Of a stretch of 64,000 bases of DNA, positions 34,000-42,487 are shown piece after piece. Below the pieces are notes generated by a model, which did not search any database, was not told the origin of the DNA, and was given only the letters and a program-made list of their open reading frames with translations. Made by a program: the position numbers and the translations under genes. The DNA comes from Candidatus Gastranaerophilales bacterium (lineage in GTDB: Bacteria; Cyanobacteriota; Vampirovibrionia; Gastranaerophilales; Gastranaerophilaceae), in NCBI GenBank assembly GCA_944324905.1, contig CALUYB010000001.1, positions 124,001 through 188,000 on the forward strand, written 5' to 3'. Numbering within the stretch: the stretch's first letter is position 1; every line of letters starts with the position of its first letter.

Positions 34000-34314
34000 T
34001 TAATTATTCTCCTTTGCCTCGTCTTTTTTAATAAAATCGCAAAGTTCTTCAAGGCGCTTATCTTCCATAGCGTCAATCAGTGTTTGAATATTATCAAATT
34101 TTTTAAGTGCAAAACCGGTTTCAGCAAGCAAAACACAGGAATTACAAAGTCTGTATTTGCCATATTGAATAGAACCTGCTAACGGTGCGTTTTTTCCGCA
34201 AGCGCTGCAGTCAAAATACTCATTTAACGAGTCAGGATTTTCCTCAACATCATCTTTAAACATTTGCTCTACAACTTGTTGCATATTTGCAACAATTTCT
34301 TCTTTGTCTGTCAT
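34000..34314 (-). CDS. Zinc-finger protein of unknown function (104 aa)
   Basis: Two Cys pairs (CSACG near residue 36 and CNSC near 57) form a zinc ribbon between an acidic N-terminal helix and a helical C-terminus. The start overlaps the upstream gene's stop by 4 nt (ATGA), so the two are coupled. No family is recognised. It ends 38 bp before the dxr ATG. Confidence 0.7.
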   Translation of the reverse strand: MTDKEEIVANMQQVVEQMFKDDVEENPDSLNEYFDCSACGKNAPLAGSIQYGKYRLCNSCVLLAETGFALKKFDNIQTLIDAMEDKRLEELCDFIKKDEAKENN

Positions 34315-34655
34315 TTTACTTCATTCCTTAAACTCAGAGAAATTCCCTGCATTATATTCTGAAAATCCTCATCAGGCAAGCAAGACGCGGTTTTAAAAAT
34401 TCTTGACAGGGGCATAGAATTATCATACCATCTTCTTTTATTTTGTTCTTTATAAAGCCCTAAAACTCTATCCAGTCCAAGGCTTAGGGGTATTTCGTCG
34501 CGTTCTCTGTTATTTGCCCTTATGACATCAATTACTTTAATTACTTCGCGCGCAATTTCATAGTGCGAGCGAATTGTGAGCGTTTGCAGAACGTCAAGAA
34601 CCTCTCCTGTCCAAGGTTCGCTGTCGTACCAGCGTTTTTTATAATAATTTGCCAT
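34311..34655 (-). CDS. Protein of unknown function (114 aa)
   Basis: This soluble, charged, helix-rich protein starts MANYYKKRWYDSEPWTGEV and contains a second RRWYDNSMPL motif, which suggests an internal short duplication. There is no good Shine-Dalgarno. It overlaps the zinc-finger gene by 4 nt, so the pair probably works together. Nothing else can be assigned. Confidence 0.65.
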   Translation of the reverse strand: MANYYKKRWYDSEPWTGEVLDVLQTLTIRSHYEIAREVIKVIDVIRANNRERDEIPLSLGLDRVLGLYKEQNKRRWYDNSMPLSRIFKTASCLPDEDFQNIMQGISLSLRNEVK

Positions 34656-34707
34656 AATTTAATCTTAGACTTATTTTTGTTCTTTGGCAACTTTCAAAAG
34701 AGTAACT

Positions 34708-35784
34708 CTAGTCGTCCAAAAATTCGCAAAGCACTGAATTAGAGAGCATTACGCCGGATTTTGTGAGCTTGTAGCCATGTAAAGTTTTTTGAATATGTCC
34801 GCTTGAGATGAATTTTTTTAGCTGTGGTGCATATTTTTTATTAAAATCAATGGAAAAAATTTTGTTGATTTCTTCAACATTTATGCCCTCAAGTTTTCTA
34901 AAACCTAAGAAAATATGTTCTTCAAGCAAATTTGTTTTATAAAATTTTTTTTGCGCTGTTGGGTTTTTCAAGTATTTTTCAATATCAATTTCATTTTCAT
35001 ATCGCTGTTTGTTTAAAAAGCCTGCGGCACCTATGCCAAAACCCCAGTATGGCTTGATATTCCAGTATGTTAAGTTATGGCGTGAGCAAAAATTTTTTTC
35101 TTTTGCAAAATTTGAAAATTCATAGTGATGGTAATTTTTAAAGCTATCAAGCGCAAATTCGTACATATCAGCCTGCATATCCTCATCAGGCAAGTCTTTT
35201 GGCTGGTTGGAATAAAAATCGCTACCCTGTTCAATTTTTAAACCGTATAGCGAAATGTGCGGCGGGGTGAGCTTTTTAGCCTTGTTTAAAGTATCTTGCC
35301 AAATTTCTAATGTTTGAGTTGGCAGACCATACATTAAATCAATACTAAAGTTTTTAAACCCTGCAAGTTCAATGTTTTCAATGCTTTTGACAGCATCATA
35401 AGAGTTGTGAATTCTGCCTGCAATTTTTAAAATGTCATCGTCAAAAGACTGCACCCCGAGGCTTATTCTGTTTATGCCAATATCAAAAAATGCTTTTAAT
35501 TTCTCTAAATCTGCGGTTTTTGGGTTCACTTCAAGCGTAATTTCGCAATTTTGAAAATTAAAACAATCAAGAATTTTTTTAATTTCAAAAGGCTCTAAAA
35601 GCGAGGGTGTGCCTCCTCCAAAGTAAATAGTTTCTAAAATTTCACCTTTGTAAAAATTTTTAATTTCTAAAATTAATTTATCAATGTAAACGCTTTTATA
35701 GCGCGGATTTATACCTGATAAAAATGAGCAGTACGCGCATTTTTTTATACAAAAAGGTATGTGAATATAGACACTTTTGGGCAT
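34708..35784 (-). CDS. hemW: Radical SAM protein HemW-like (358 aa)
   Basis: The [4Fe-4S]/SAM motif CIKKCAYC (CxxxCxxC, residues 12-19) is followed by YFGGGTPSLL, SLGVQSFDDD and GLPTQTLE, the HemW/HemN-like set, and a C-terminal HemN_C-like region. HemW is thought to be a heme chaperone rather than coproporphyrinogen oxidase. A perfect TATAAT sits 6 nt before the ATG (35796-35791), overlapping the divergent promoter of the SIS gene. Confidence 0.88.
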   Translation of the reverse strand: MPKSVYIHIPFCIKKCAYCSFLSGINPRYKSVYIDKLILEIKNFYKGEILETIYFGGGTPSLLEPFEIKKILDCFNFQNCEITLEVNPKTADLEKLKAFFDIGINRISLGVQSFDDDILKIAGRIHNSYDAVKSIENIELAGFKNFSIDLMYGLPTQTLEIWQDTLNKAKKLTPPHISLYGLKIEQGSDFYSNQPKDLPDEDMQADMYEFALDSFKNYHHYEFSNFAKEKNFCSRHNLTYWNIKPYWGFGIGAAGFLNKQRYENEIDIEKYLKNPTAQKKFYKTNLLEEHIFLGFRKLEGINVEEINKIFSIDFNKKYAPQLKKFISSGHIQKTLHGYKLTKSGVMLSNSVLCEFLDD

Positions 35785-35817
35785 AATAATATTATAATAT
35801 AGTTAAGGTGATTTATT

Positions 35818-36867
35818 ATGTTTCTCAAAAAACAAACGCAAATGGAGCTTGAAATACTGGAACAGCCTGCAATCATAGGGGCTTTTATTGAAGGGCATGT
35901 TGAAAATTACGTGCTTAAAATTGATTTGCCATCAAAAATTCAAAGTATAAAAATAGTTGCAAGCGGTTCATCTTACAATTGTGGGCTTTTGGGCAAAAAG
36001 TTTTTTGAAGATATAGCGCAAATTGACACTAAAATTGAGTTTTCAGGCGAATTTGTCTGCAAAAATAAACAACCTGAAAAAGACGCGCTGTATATTTTTA
36101 TAAGTCAATCAGGCGAAACTTATGACACAACGCTTGCGGCAAAAAAAGTTAAAGAATCTGGCGCGATGACCCTTGCAATTGTGAACAATGAAAACTCGAC
36201 CCTGTGGAATTTGTGCGACTATAAAATTAATATTAATGCAGGTAAAGAAAATTCAATTGCAGCCACAAAGTCTTTTAGTACCTCACTTTGCGCGCTTTAT
36301 TTGTGTGCGGTAAAAATTGCGCAAAATAGTTTAAAAGATGTTACACCTTATTTAAAAAATATTTTAGATACGCGAAATAAAATTGAAAATGTGCTTGATT
36401 TGACACTTAATCTTGATAAGGCTGCAAAATTTTTGTCAAAATACAGCGCATTTCCAACGGTTGGGCAAGGGATGAATTATGCTCTTGCGCGAGAGTGCGC
36501 GCTAAAGATAAAAGAAACCTCTTACATTGATGTAAATGCTTATTCTATGGGCGAATTTGTCCATGGGCATGTGGCAATTTTAAATAAAATTAACACCCTT
36601 ATTGAAATTATCACAAGTGATTTTTGCGATTTTGAAATTAAAACACTAAATAAAATTACAAATGATTATAAGCCTAAAAGTGTTGTAATTACTGATAGTG
36701 AGGAAGACTTTGGGGCAGGAATTTCTGTTATTTTTCCCTATTGCGAAGATACGCTTGTAAGGGTGCTGAGCGTTGTTTTTGTAATACAAATGCTTGCACT
36801 GAAAATCGCACTTAGGCTCAAACGTAATGTTGATAAGCCCCATGGGCTGAATAAAGTCGTGAGTTAA
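35818..36867 (+). CDS. SIS-domain sugar-phosphate isomerase/deaminase, GlmS isomerase-half-like (349 aa)
   Basis: Two SIS domains are present. The N-terminal LEILEQPAIIGAFIEG and VASGSSYNCG, then FISQSGETYDT and AATKSFSTSL, match the isomerase half of GlmS and the AgaS/FrlB group. There is no glutamine amidotransferase domain, so it must use ammonia or act in the deaminating direction on an amino-sugar phosphate. AAGGTGA lies 7 nt before the ATG. Confidence 0.82.
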   Translation: MFLKKQTQMELEILEQPAIIGAFIEGHVENYVLKIDLPSKIQSIKIVASGSSYNCGLLGKKFFEDIAQIDTKIEFSGEFVCKNKQPEKDALYIFISQSGETYDTTLAAKKVKESGAMTLAIVNNENSTLWNLCDYKININAGKENSIAATKSFSTSLCALYLCAVKIAQNSLKDVTPYLKNILDTRNKIENVLDLTLNLDKAAKFLSKYSAFPTVGQGMNYALARECALKIKETSYIDVNAYSMGEFVHGHVAILNKINTLIEIITSDFCDFEIKTLNKITNDYKPKSVVITDSEEDFGAGISVIFPYCEDTLVRVLSVVFVIQMLALKIALRLKRNVDKPHGLNKVVS

Positions 36868-36873
36868 AACTTA

Positions 36874-36897
36874 AAACCGCCTGTTTAGGCGGTTTTT
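36874..36897 (+). terminator. Terminator of the SIS gene
   Basis: The perfect 8-bp stem AAACCGCC / GGCGGTTT, loop TGTTTA, has flanking A and T runs. It probably also works for the convergent gene at 36901. Confidence 0.85.
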
Positions 36898-36900
36898 AAA

Positions 36901-37251
36901 CTAAAACGGTTTTGTTTGCGAAAGTTTATTTCTTAATTCCCTAAACCTTGCAATGTCTTCCTGCGCTTTTGAGGTTTCTTTAAATAAAACCTGTGTCGCT
37001 GGGTGAATTATAACAATCGAGTCCATGTGAACTTCAAGAAAGTCATATCTTCTTGGTGCGCTGGAGGAGTTTTTGCCCATAATTTCAGCATTTGTAACCG
37101 CCAAAAAACGCCTGTCTTTGTCATTTAAAAGTTCTGTTAATTCACGATTTGCCTTTGTAAGTTTTGAAACATGCACTGTTCCTTTTATGTCATGATCTTT
37201 TGTTAGTATGCAAACCTCTATGGGCATTGTTTGGGTGTTGTCGTTTACCAT
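36901..37251 (-). CDS. Conserved-looking protein of unknown function (116 aa)
   Basis: AAAGGAG lies 6 nt before the ATG. The sequence is soluble and beta-rich (IEVCILTKDHDIKGTVHVS ... RFLAVTNAEI ... FLEVHMDSIVIIHP), then a charged helix. The pattern is like a small ligand- or RNA-binding barrel, but I cannot name the family. It is divergent from the GH10-like gene. Confidence 0.7.
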   Translation of the reverse strand: MVNDNTQTMPIEVCILTKDHDIKGTVHVSKLTKANRELTELLNDKDRRFLAVTNAEIMGKNSSSAPRRYDFLEVHMDSIVIIHPATQVLFKETSKAQEDIARFRELRNKLSQTKPF

Positions 37252-37327
37252 TTTTAACTCCTTTTATGTAAAATATTATATATTATTTTTTGCACTATGT
37301 AAAATTTTTGTGTAAAATTAAGGGGAA

Positions 37328-39160
37328 ATGAAAAAGTTTTTTGCGATAGCTTTATTTTTAGTATTACTTTTAAACATACCTGCGTATGCGGCTAAGGACG
37401 CGCTTTTACAGGTTTCTGATACTTCTGTTCAAAAGTATGATTCTTCAAGCGAATCAGGGGTTGAGTATGGAAAACTTTCAAAAAGAGATAGAATTATTGC
37501 AAAATCTTCAAGAAAAATAGACGCTATTTACCCCGGCAGTCGCTCAAATAAGCTTGGGATATCTTTCCCCGGGAATCGCGGGCCAAATCAGCTTGTAATT
37601 TATAAAAGAGAATATGGCAGAAGAACACTGACAAATGAATTTGGTAAAGAAGCTGTTGTAGTGGGCGATACAGTTGTGCGCCTAACCGGTGCGGATTCAA
37701 TCATCCCCCATGACGGCTTTGTAATAAGCGGCCATGGCAGTGCCAAAAAATGGATTAGCGACAATTTAAAAGTCGGTACAAAAGTTAGAATTGACGCTAA
37801 AAATAATGTTCTGCACTCTTTTACAACCATTGGAAGTTATCGCTATTGTGCAAAAGTTAAAATAAAAGAAGTTGAGCAAATCCTTGAAACAACTAAAAAA
37901 CAGTACAAAAACAGGGATGAAAGAAAAGTAAAAGAGTATTTAAAACTTGCAAAAAAACAACTAAAACGCTCTTATTCTTCAAATTCAAACACTGCACTGC
38001 AGTGTGCAAAAGAATCAATTGTGTCTTCTCAAACTGCACTTAGCTATACTCTGCCTTATTTAAAAGATGAATTAAAAGGTGTTTGGGTAAGACCAACAGA
38101 AAAAAGTGAGGCCGAAGTTGAGCGTACGCTCGATGAGATGGCGCAATTGGGAATAAACACAATATTTTTAGAAACATATTTCCATGGTAAAACAATTTTC
38201 CCATCAGAAGTAATGAAAAGTTACGGTTTTGAGGGACAAAACAGAAACTTTAGAGGCTATGACCCGCTTTCTGTTTGGGTTCGTGGTGCACACAAGCGCA
38301 ATATGACTTTGCATGTCTGGTTTGAATCTTTCTACATTGGAAATAAGCTCCCACAGGAAGATGCTTATAACATTCTTGCAATAAGACCCACCTGGGGCAA
38401 TCGAAACAAGGTAAATAGCGAATCAAATGAGCCTGTAGCCCATATTAGCGAGCATAGGGGTTATTTTATCGACCCTGCAAATCCTGAAGTCGTTGATTTT
38501 TTGACAAAATTAATCCTTGAAATTTGTGCTAAATATAACATTGACGGTGTAAACCTTGACTATGTGAGATACCCGCTCAGCGCAAAAGCCTCCTCATCAA
38601 ACTACGAGGCAAGCAACTGGGGCTACACTCCTTATGCAAGAGAAGAATTTAAAAAGATTTATGGTGTTGATCCAATAAATATAAGCGCAAACACTGCTAT
38701 GTGGAACAAATGGGACAACTACAGGCAAGATAGAATTACAAAATACGTTGCAAATATTAGAGAAACACTAAAGGATAGGGGCGTAGTGCTTTCTGCGGTT
38801 GTTTTCCCTGATTACAAAACAAGTCTTGAAACAAAGCAACAAAATTGGCAAAGATGGAGTTCTTATAATTATGTCGATGCACTTACACCTTTAATTTTAA
38901 CAGCAGATTATAACCTTGCAGATAGCATGATTGAGGAGCTAAAACGCAAAAGTTCATCTAAAACAAAAATTTATCCGGGGCTTTTTGTTGGTTTTATGGA
39001 AGGCGAGAGCGAAGATTTATTGAAACAAATTCATATAATAAGAAATCAAAGGCTGGAAGGGGTTGTGCTTTTTGACTGGGCACATATGGATAAAAAATAT
39101 GCTGATGTTTTAAAAGCTTGCGTATTTTCAAGAGATTGCGATGGGGTAGATAACAAATAA
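37328..39160 (+). CDS. Exported GH10-like (DUF187) glycosyl hydrolase (610 aa)
   Basis: The signal peptide MKKFFAIALFLVLLLNIPAYA leads to an N-terminal region of about 230 residues with a phosphodiester-glycosidase-like or copper-amine-oxidase-like look (FVISGHGSAKKWI). A TIM barrel of the GHL10/DUF187 family follows (ELKGVWVRPTEKSE, MAQLGINTIFLETYF, HVWFESF, DGVNLDYVRYP). It probably cleaves envelope glycans in the periplasm. Such proteins are common in cyanobacteria. AAGGGG precedes the ATG. Confidence 0.85.
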   Translation: MKKFFAIALFLVLLLNIPAYAAKDALLQVSDTSVQKYDSSSESGVEYGKLSKRDRIIAKSSRKIDAIYPGSRSNKLGISFPGNRGPNQLVIYKREYGRRTLTNEFGKEAVVVGDTVVRLTGADSIIPHDGFVISGHGSAKKWISDNLKVGTKVRIDAKNNVLHSFTTIGSYRYCAKVKIKEVEQILETTKKQYKNRDERKVKEYLKLAKKQLKRSYSSNSNTALQCAKESIVSSQTALSYTLPYLKDELKGVWVRPTEKSEAEVERTLDEMAQLGINTIFLETYFHGKTIFPSEVMKSYGFEGQNRNFRGYDPLSVWVRGAHKRNMTLHVWFESFYIGNKLPQEDAYNILAIRPTWGNRNKVNSESNEPVAHISEHRGYFIDPANPEVVDFLTKLILEICAKYNIDGVNLDYVRYPLSAKASSSNYEASNWGYTPYAREEFKKIYGVDPINISANTAMWNKWDNYRQDRITKYVANIRETLKDRGVVLSAVVFPDYKTSLETKQQNWQRWSSYNYVDALTPLILTADYNLADSMIEELKRKSSSKTKIYPGLFVGFMEGESEDLLKQIHIIRNQRLEGVVLFDWAHMDKKYADVLKACVFSRDCDGVDNK

Positions 39161-39161
39161 A

Positions 39162-39418
39162 AGCCACGCCCTGCCTATCGTCACATCAAAAATAAAGCTA
39201 CGATTATAATATCTCCTCCCTAAAATGTCACACCCGTTAACATCAACTTAGTGCTGCTATGTTTCCATCCTGACACGGTTCGCTGCATAATCGCCGCAAC
39301 AGTTTAAGTTATCAACAATATTACAACTTTCAATTTACGTTCAATGCGCCTCATAGCAGGCTTTGCACCCGACATAAGCTTTCGGTCGAGGGCTTGCAAC
39401 ACCCCGTGAAGCGTGGCT
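39162..39418 (-). ncRNA. ffs: Signal recognition particle RNA, large type with Alu-like domain
   Basis: Read on the minus strand, the core at 39281-39247 gives GAACCGTGTCAGG, a GGAA-type apical loop, then AGCAGCACTAAG. This corresponds to helix 8 of bacterial SRP RNA (Bacillus scRNA has GAACCATGTCAGG...AGCAGCATTAAG). The ends pair perfectly over 8 bp (AGCCACGC / GCGTGGCT). The 5' part contains a GC-rich Alu-like fold (GGGGTGTTGCAAGCCC). Upstream on the minus strand is an extended -10 (TGtTATTAT); a T-run follows the 3' end. The 3-bp stem below the tetraloop is AUG/CAU instead of the usual UCC/GGA. Confidence 0.85.
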
Positions 39419-39552
39419 ATAAAATAATAACACAAATAAGTGTATTTTTTCCATTATTAAATATTATTACAATATTTATATAAGAAAAATATACATGCCG
39501 TTTTTTTAGAAAATTAAAGGTTATAATATTAACAGAGAATAAAAGGAAGACT

Positions 39553-39885
39553 ATGAGAGTTATAAGCACTGAAGCAACTACTCCAAACGGAAACAAATAC
39601 AACAATACAAGGCTTGGAAGGATTGTTGGCACTACGGCATTTACAACCTATGGCGCGTATCAGGCGAAAAAATTTATGAATTCTGATGAATTTATAAAAG
39701 AGCTTGAACAAGCTGCAAAAACTGCGGCTGAGAATAAAAAAAGTTATTTTAAAGGCGCAAGAAAAGCTGCTCTTATAGGCACAACAGCTGCTATTATGGC
39801 AGCTTGCGGTTTTTTAGTCGGCGGTGCAGTTGATTTTGTTGTAAATAGAATTTCAAAAAAGAAAGCAGACGAGAAAAAAGCATAA
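39553..39885 (+). CDS. Small membrane protein of unknown function (110 aa)
   Basis: AAAAGGAAG lies just before the ATG. Residues about 23-42 are weakly hydrophobic (GRIVGTTAFTTYGAY). Residues about 72-96 form one clear Ala/Gly-rich membrane helix (AALIGTTAAIMAACGFLVGG). The C-terminus is Lys-rich. It lies 20 bp before the FlhA-domain fusion and may be part of the same functional unit, though that gene appears to have its own promoter. Confidence 0.7.
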   Translation: MRVISTEATTPNGNKYNNTRLGRIVGTTAFTTYGAYQAKKFMNSDEFIKELEQAAKTAAENKKSYFKGARKAALIGTTAAIMAACGFLVGGAVDFVVNRISKKKADEKKA

Positions 39886-39905
39886 ATTTATGATAAAATA
39901 AATGT

Positions 39906-41351
39906 ATGTTTAAACCAACGCGTCAGGAATTTTCCATAAAAGTTTGCCCGAGTGATGAAATTTCACTTCTTGAAAATACGCTTAACTCTATGTCAAAGGA
40001 AGGCTGGGATTTATATTCTATTTATGAATCTGATAACGGTTCAAAAATAGTGTATAATTGCCTTTTTGTGCGTGAGGTTGAAAATATATATGATGAAGCT
40101 GAGTTTGAGGACATTTTAGGTTTTAAATCTCAAATGGAAAAAATGCTCTATTCAAAAGAGCAACCTTGGGAATTGTGTTTGAATATTCAAAAGAAAATTC
40201 GCGAAAAAAGGCAAAAAATAGAGGAAATAAAAAAATTCCTTGAAAATGCAAAAGACGACGAGCGTGAGTTTTTAAACGAAGAAATTTCAAGGGAAATTGA
40301 TAAATTAAACAATTTAAAAAAACAATTAAAAAGTCTTTTATCTCCCTCGAAAATGGCTCAAAACCTTGGTGTTGAAAAGCTTTCAATTAATTTAAGCGAA
40401 GAATTGTACTGTTTGAACGATGCACAAAATGTGCATAATCTGCTTGAGCAGACAATAAAAGCGCGTCAAGATTTAACTTTTGACTTAGGTTATATAATAC
40501 CTAAGGTGCAATTTGTAGAAAATCCTGAGCTTGATGAGTATGCTTTTACCATTTCAATCCACGCTGTACCTGTAATAGAGGCAAAAGCTTATCCAAATCA
40601 TTTAATGTATTTTGAGGATGAATTAAACATTGATAAATTTCCTAAAAATACAATTAAAGCAAAAGACGAGCTTAGCGGCAGAAAAGTTGTTTGGATAGAG
40701 GAAAATGCCTGCAAAGACTTTTGGGTAAAAGGTATTACGCCTTGCGAGTATGTGGTTGAGTACTTAAAGCATTTTGCAATAACAAATGTTAGCGAAATAT
40801 TCAGCTATAGTGACATAAATCGCTATATAGAGCTTGTTTCTGAGCATAACTCTTTTCTTATAGATTCAATTTTAGGTGATTTTATTTCAGTAGGTGAGCT
40901 TAAATACATTTTCTGTAATTTAATAAGAGAAAGAGTAAGCGTAAAAGACGTTGACTTTATTTTTGAGAAAATAAATGACTTTTCAGACGAGTCAACAAAA
41001 GCAGACTTGCTCGATAAATTGCGTGTTGCACTCTCGAGGCAAATTTGCCATTCGCTTGCAAATGAAGACAATCAAATCTTCGGTTATGAAGTTTCAAATG
41101 AGCTTATTTCAATGCTTGAAAGCCAATCTGAAGATGAGCAAAACGGTGTTGTTAAAATTGATGGCACTAAGTTTTCTAAATTTAAAAAAGAATTAAAACA
41201 AGTACTTGAGCAAAAAGCAGTTCTTGTTGCTCCGCAGCATTTGCGCCAGCTTTTATTTGTGCTAATCTCGCAAATTTATACAGATATTCCTGTTATTTGT
41301 CTTGAAGAAGTTGCAAATGAGTTTGAACTTAAGATTTTAGGGCAAGTATAA
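39906..41351 (+). CDS. Soluble FlhA C-terminal domain fused to DUF4177-like and coiled-coil region (481 aa)
   Basis: Residues about 1-56 resemble DUF4177 (SMSKEGWDLYSIYESDNG). Residues about 85-145 are a charged coiled coil. From about 154 the sequence follows the cytoplasmic domain of the export-gate protein FlhA: KLSINLSEELYCL, KARQDLTFDLGYIIPKVQF, VIEAKAYPNHLMYF, the diagnostic FCNLIRERVSVKD, LRVALSRQI and PQHLRQLLFVLISQI. The roughly 300-residue, eight-helix membrane half of FlhA is absent and no membrane helix exists. An extended -10 (TGaTAAAAT) ends 6 nt before the ATG, so it is probably leaderless. It may act as a free chaperone/substrate docking ring for the export genes at 48.5-52.5 kb; that is inference. 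Confidence 0.8.
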   Translation: MFKPTRQEFSIKVCPSDEISLLENTLNSMSKEGWDLYSIYESDNGSKIVYNCLFVREVENIYDEAEFEDILGFKSQMEKMLYSKEQPWELCLNIQKKIREKRQKIEEIKKFLENAKDDEREFLNEEISREIDKLNNLKKQLKSLLSPSKMAQNLGVEKLSINLSEELYCLNDAQNVHNLLEQTIKARQDLTFDLGYIIPKVQFVENPELDEYAFTISIHAVPVIEAKAYPNHLMYFEDELNIDKFPKNTIKAKDELSGRKVVWIEENACKDFWVKGITPCEYVVEYLKHFAITNVSEIFSYSDINRYIELVSEHNSFLIDSILGDFISVGELKYIFCNLIRERVSVKDVDFIFEKINDFSDESTKADLLDKLRVALSRQICHSLANEDNQIFGYEVSNELISMLESQSEDEQNGVVKIDGTKFSKFKKELKQVLEQKAVLVAPQHLRQLLFVLISQIYTDIPVICLEEVANEFELKILGQV

Positions 41352-41352
41352 A

Positions 41353-42087
41353 ATGAGCATAAAACACAATATAGCTTTAAAAATATACGGGAGTAATTTT
41401 TTAAAAAAAATATTGCGTCCGCTTGCGCTATTTATTTTAAATAAAGCTAAAAATAAGACAAATACTGTTGTTTACGTAAAAAAAGACGGAACAAAAATTT
41501 ATAATAAAAAAATTAAAAATGTCAAAATTAAGTTTTCAGGTGAGGCTTCAAATAACTACGTTGAAATTCATGAACCTGTTAATCTAATTAATTTAGCAAT
41601 TATGATAAGGGGCAATTCAAATACTTTTGTTTTGGGCAAAGGTTCAAGGATTAGAAAAATGAAATTATCTTTGAGCAACCAAGCAAAAGTTATAATTGGC
41701 GATAATTTTGCAGTTAACGATTTAACCATACTTACAACATATTCATGTGGCAGAAAAGTTGAAATAGGTTCAGATTGCCTGTTTAGCTACGGTCTTGTTA
41801 TAAGAACATCAGATGCACATGTTATTTATGATTTAGATAGCGGCAATGTTCTAAACTTTTCACAAGATGTAAAAATTGGCAACCATGTGTGGGTTGGCGC
41901 AAATGCCATGATTTTAAAGGGGTCATATATACCTGATAATTGCGTTGTTGGGGCTCGTGCGCTTGTAAATAAAAAATTTGATAAAACAAATTGTGTTATT
42001 GCAGGCATGCCTGCACAAATCAAAAAAGAAAATATAAACTGGAATTATTGTCAGGCTGATAATTGGGATTTTAAAGATAATGAGTGA
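41353..42087 (+). CDS. Hexapeptide-repeat acyl/acetyltransferase (244 aa)
   Basis: The middle and C-terminal parts form a left-handed beta-helix (KVIIGDNFAVNDL, KVEIGSDCLFSYG, DVKIGNHVWVGANAMIL) with the acceptor-site His in RTSDAHVIYD. This is the arrangement of WbbJ/Maa-type sugar O-acetyltransferases. It likely decorates a surface polysaccharide. It starts 1 nt after the FlhA-domain gene and overlaps the next gene by 8 nt. Confidence 0.85.
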   Translation: MSIKHNIALKIYGSNFLKKILRPLALFILNKAKNKTNTVVYVKKDGTKIYNKKIKNVKIKFSGEASNNYVEIHEPVNLINLAIMIRGNSNTFVLGKGSRIRKMKLSLSNQAKVIIGDNFAVNDLTILTTYSCGRKVEIGSDCLFSYGLVIRTSDAHVIYDLDSGNVLNFSQDVKIGNHVWVGANAMILKGSYIPDNCVVGARALVNKKFDKTNCVIAGMPAQIKKENINWNYCQADNWDFKDNE

Positions 42088-42487
42088 AGATTTAAAAAAA
42101 TATTTAGAAAGCATAAATTTTCAAAAACAGCTTAATAATATTGAGAGAAAATGTAAAAATAAAAGAATTATAATTTATGGAACAGGGTTGTTTTTTCAGA
42201 CTATTATACAAAATTATGACATTTCAAAATTGAATATTATTGCAGTAAGCGACAGAAAATACGATATTTATGATAATGGTAAAAGTTTTTGCGGCTATAA
42301 AATTGTTCCGCTTTCCAATATTAAAGATTATAATCCCGACTGCATTTTGATTTCTGTTTTTAATTTTTTGTCTGTAATATACAATTTTAAAAATAAAATT
42401 TTTAAAAATACAAAAATAGAAATTTTGCCCCTTGCAGATAAAAGCTTTATTGCTCTTTTAAGGGAAATTTGGGGCACTTGCGTTTAA
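42080..42487 (+). CDS. Rossmann-like nucleotide-binding domain protein (135 aa)
   Basis: After a helical start, RIIIYGTGLFFQTIIQNYD forms a beta-alpha-beta unit with a glycine-containing nucleotide loop. ISVFNFLSVI and the fold length match the short Rossmann domain often found next to surface-sugar transferases. It overlaps the acetyltransferase by 8 nt and converges on murT with a 4-nt TTAA overlap. The reaction is unknown. Confidence 0.65.
   Translation: MSEDLKKYLESINFQKQLNNIERKCKNKRIIIYGTGLFFQTIIQNYDISKLNIIAVSDRKYDIYDNGKSFCGYKIVPLSNIKDYNPDCILISVFNFLSVIYNFKNKIFKNTKIEILPLADKSFIALLREIWGTCV

Noticed and set aside
34708-35784. Anaerobic coproporphyrinogen oxidase HemN
   Set aside because: The short length and the N-terminal CxxxCxxC placed at residue 12 fit HemW better; the extended HemN N-terminus is absent.
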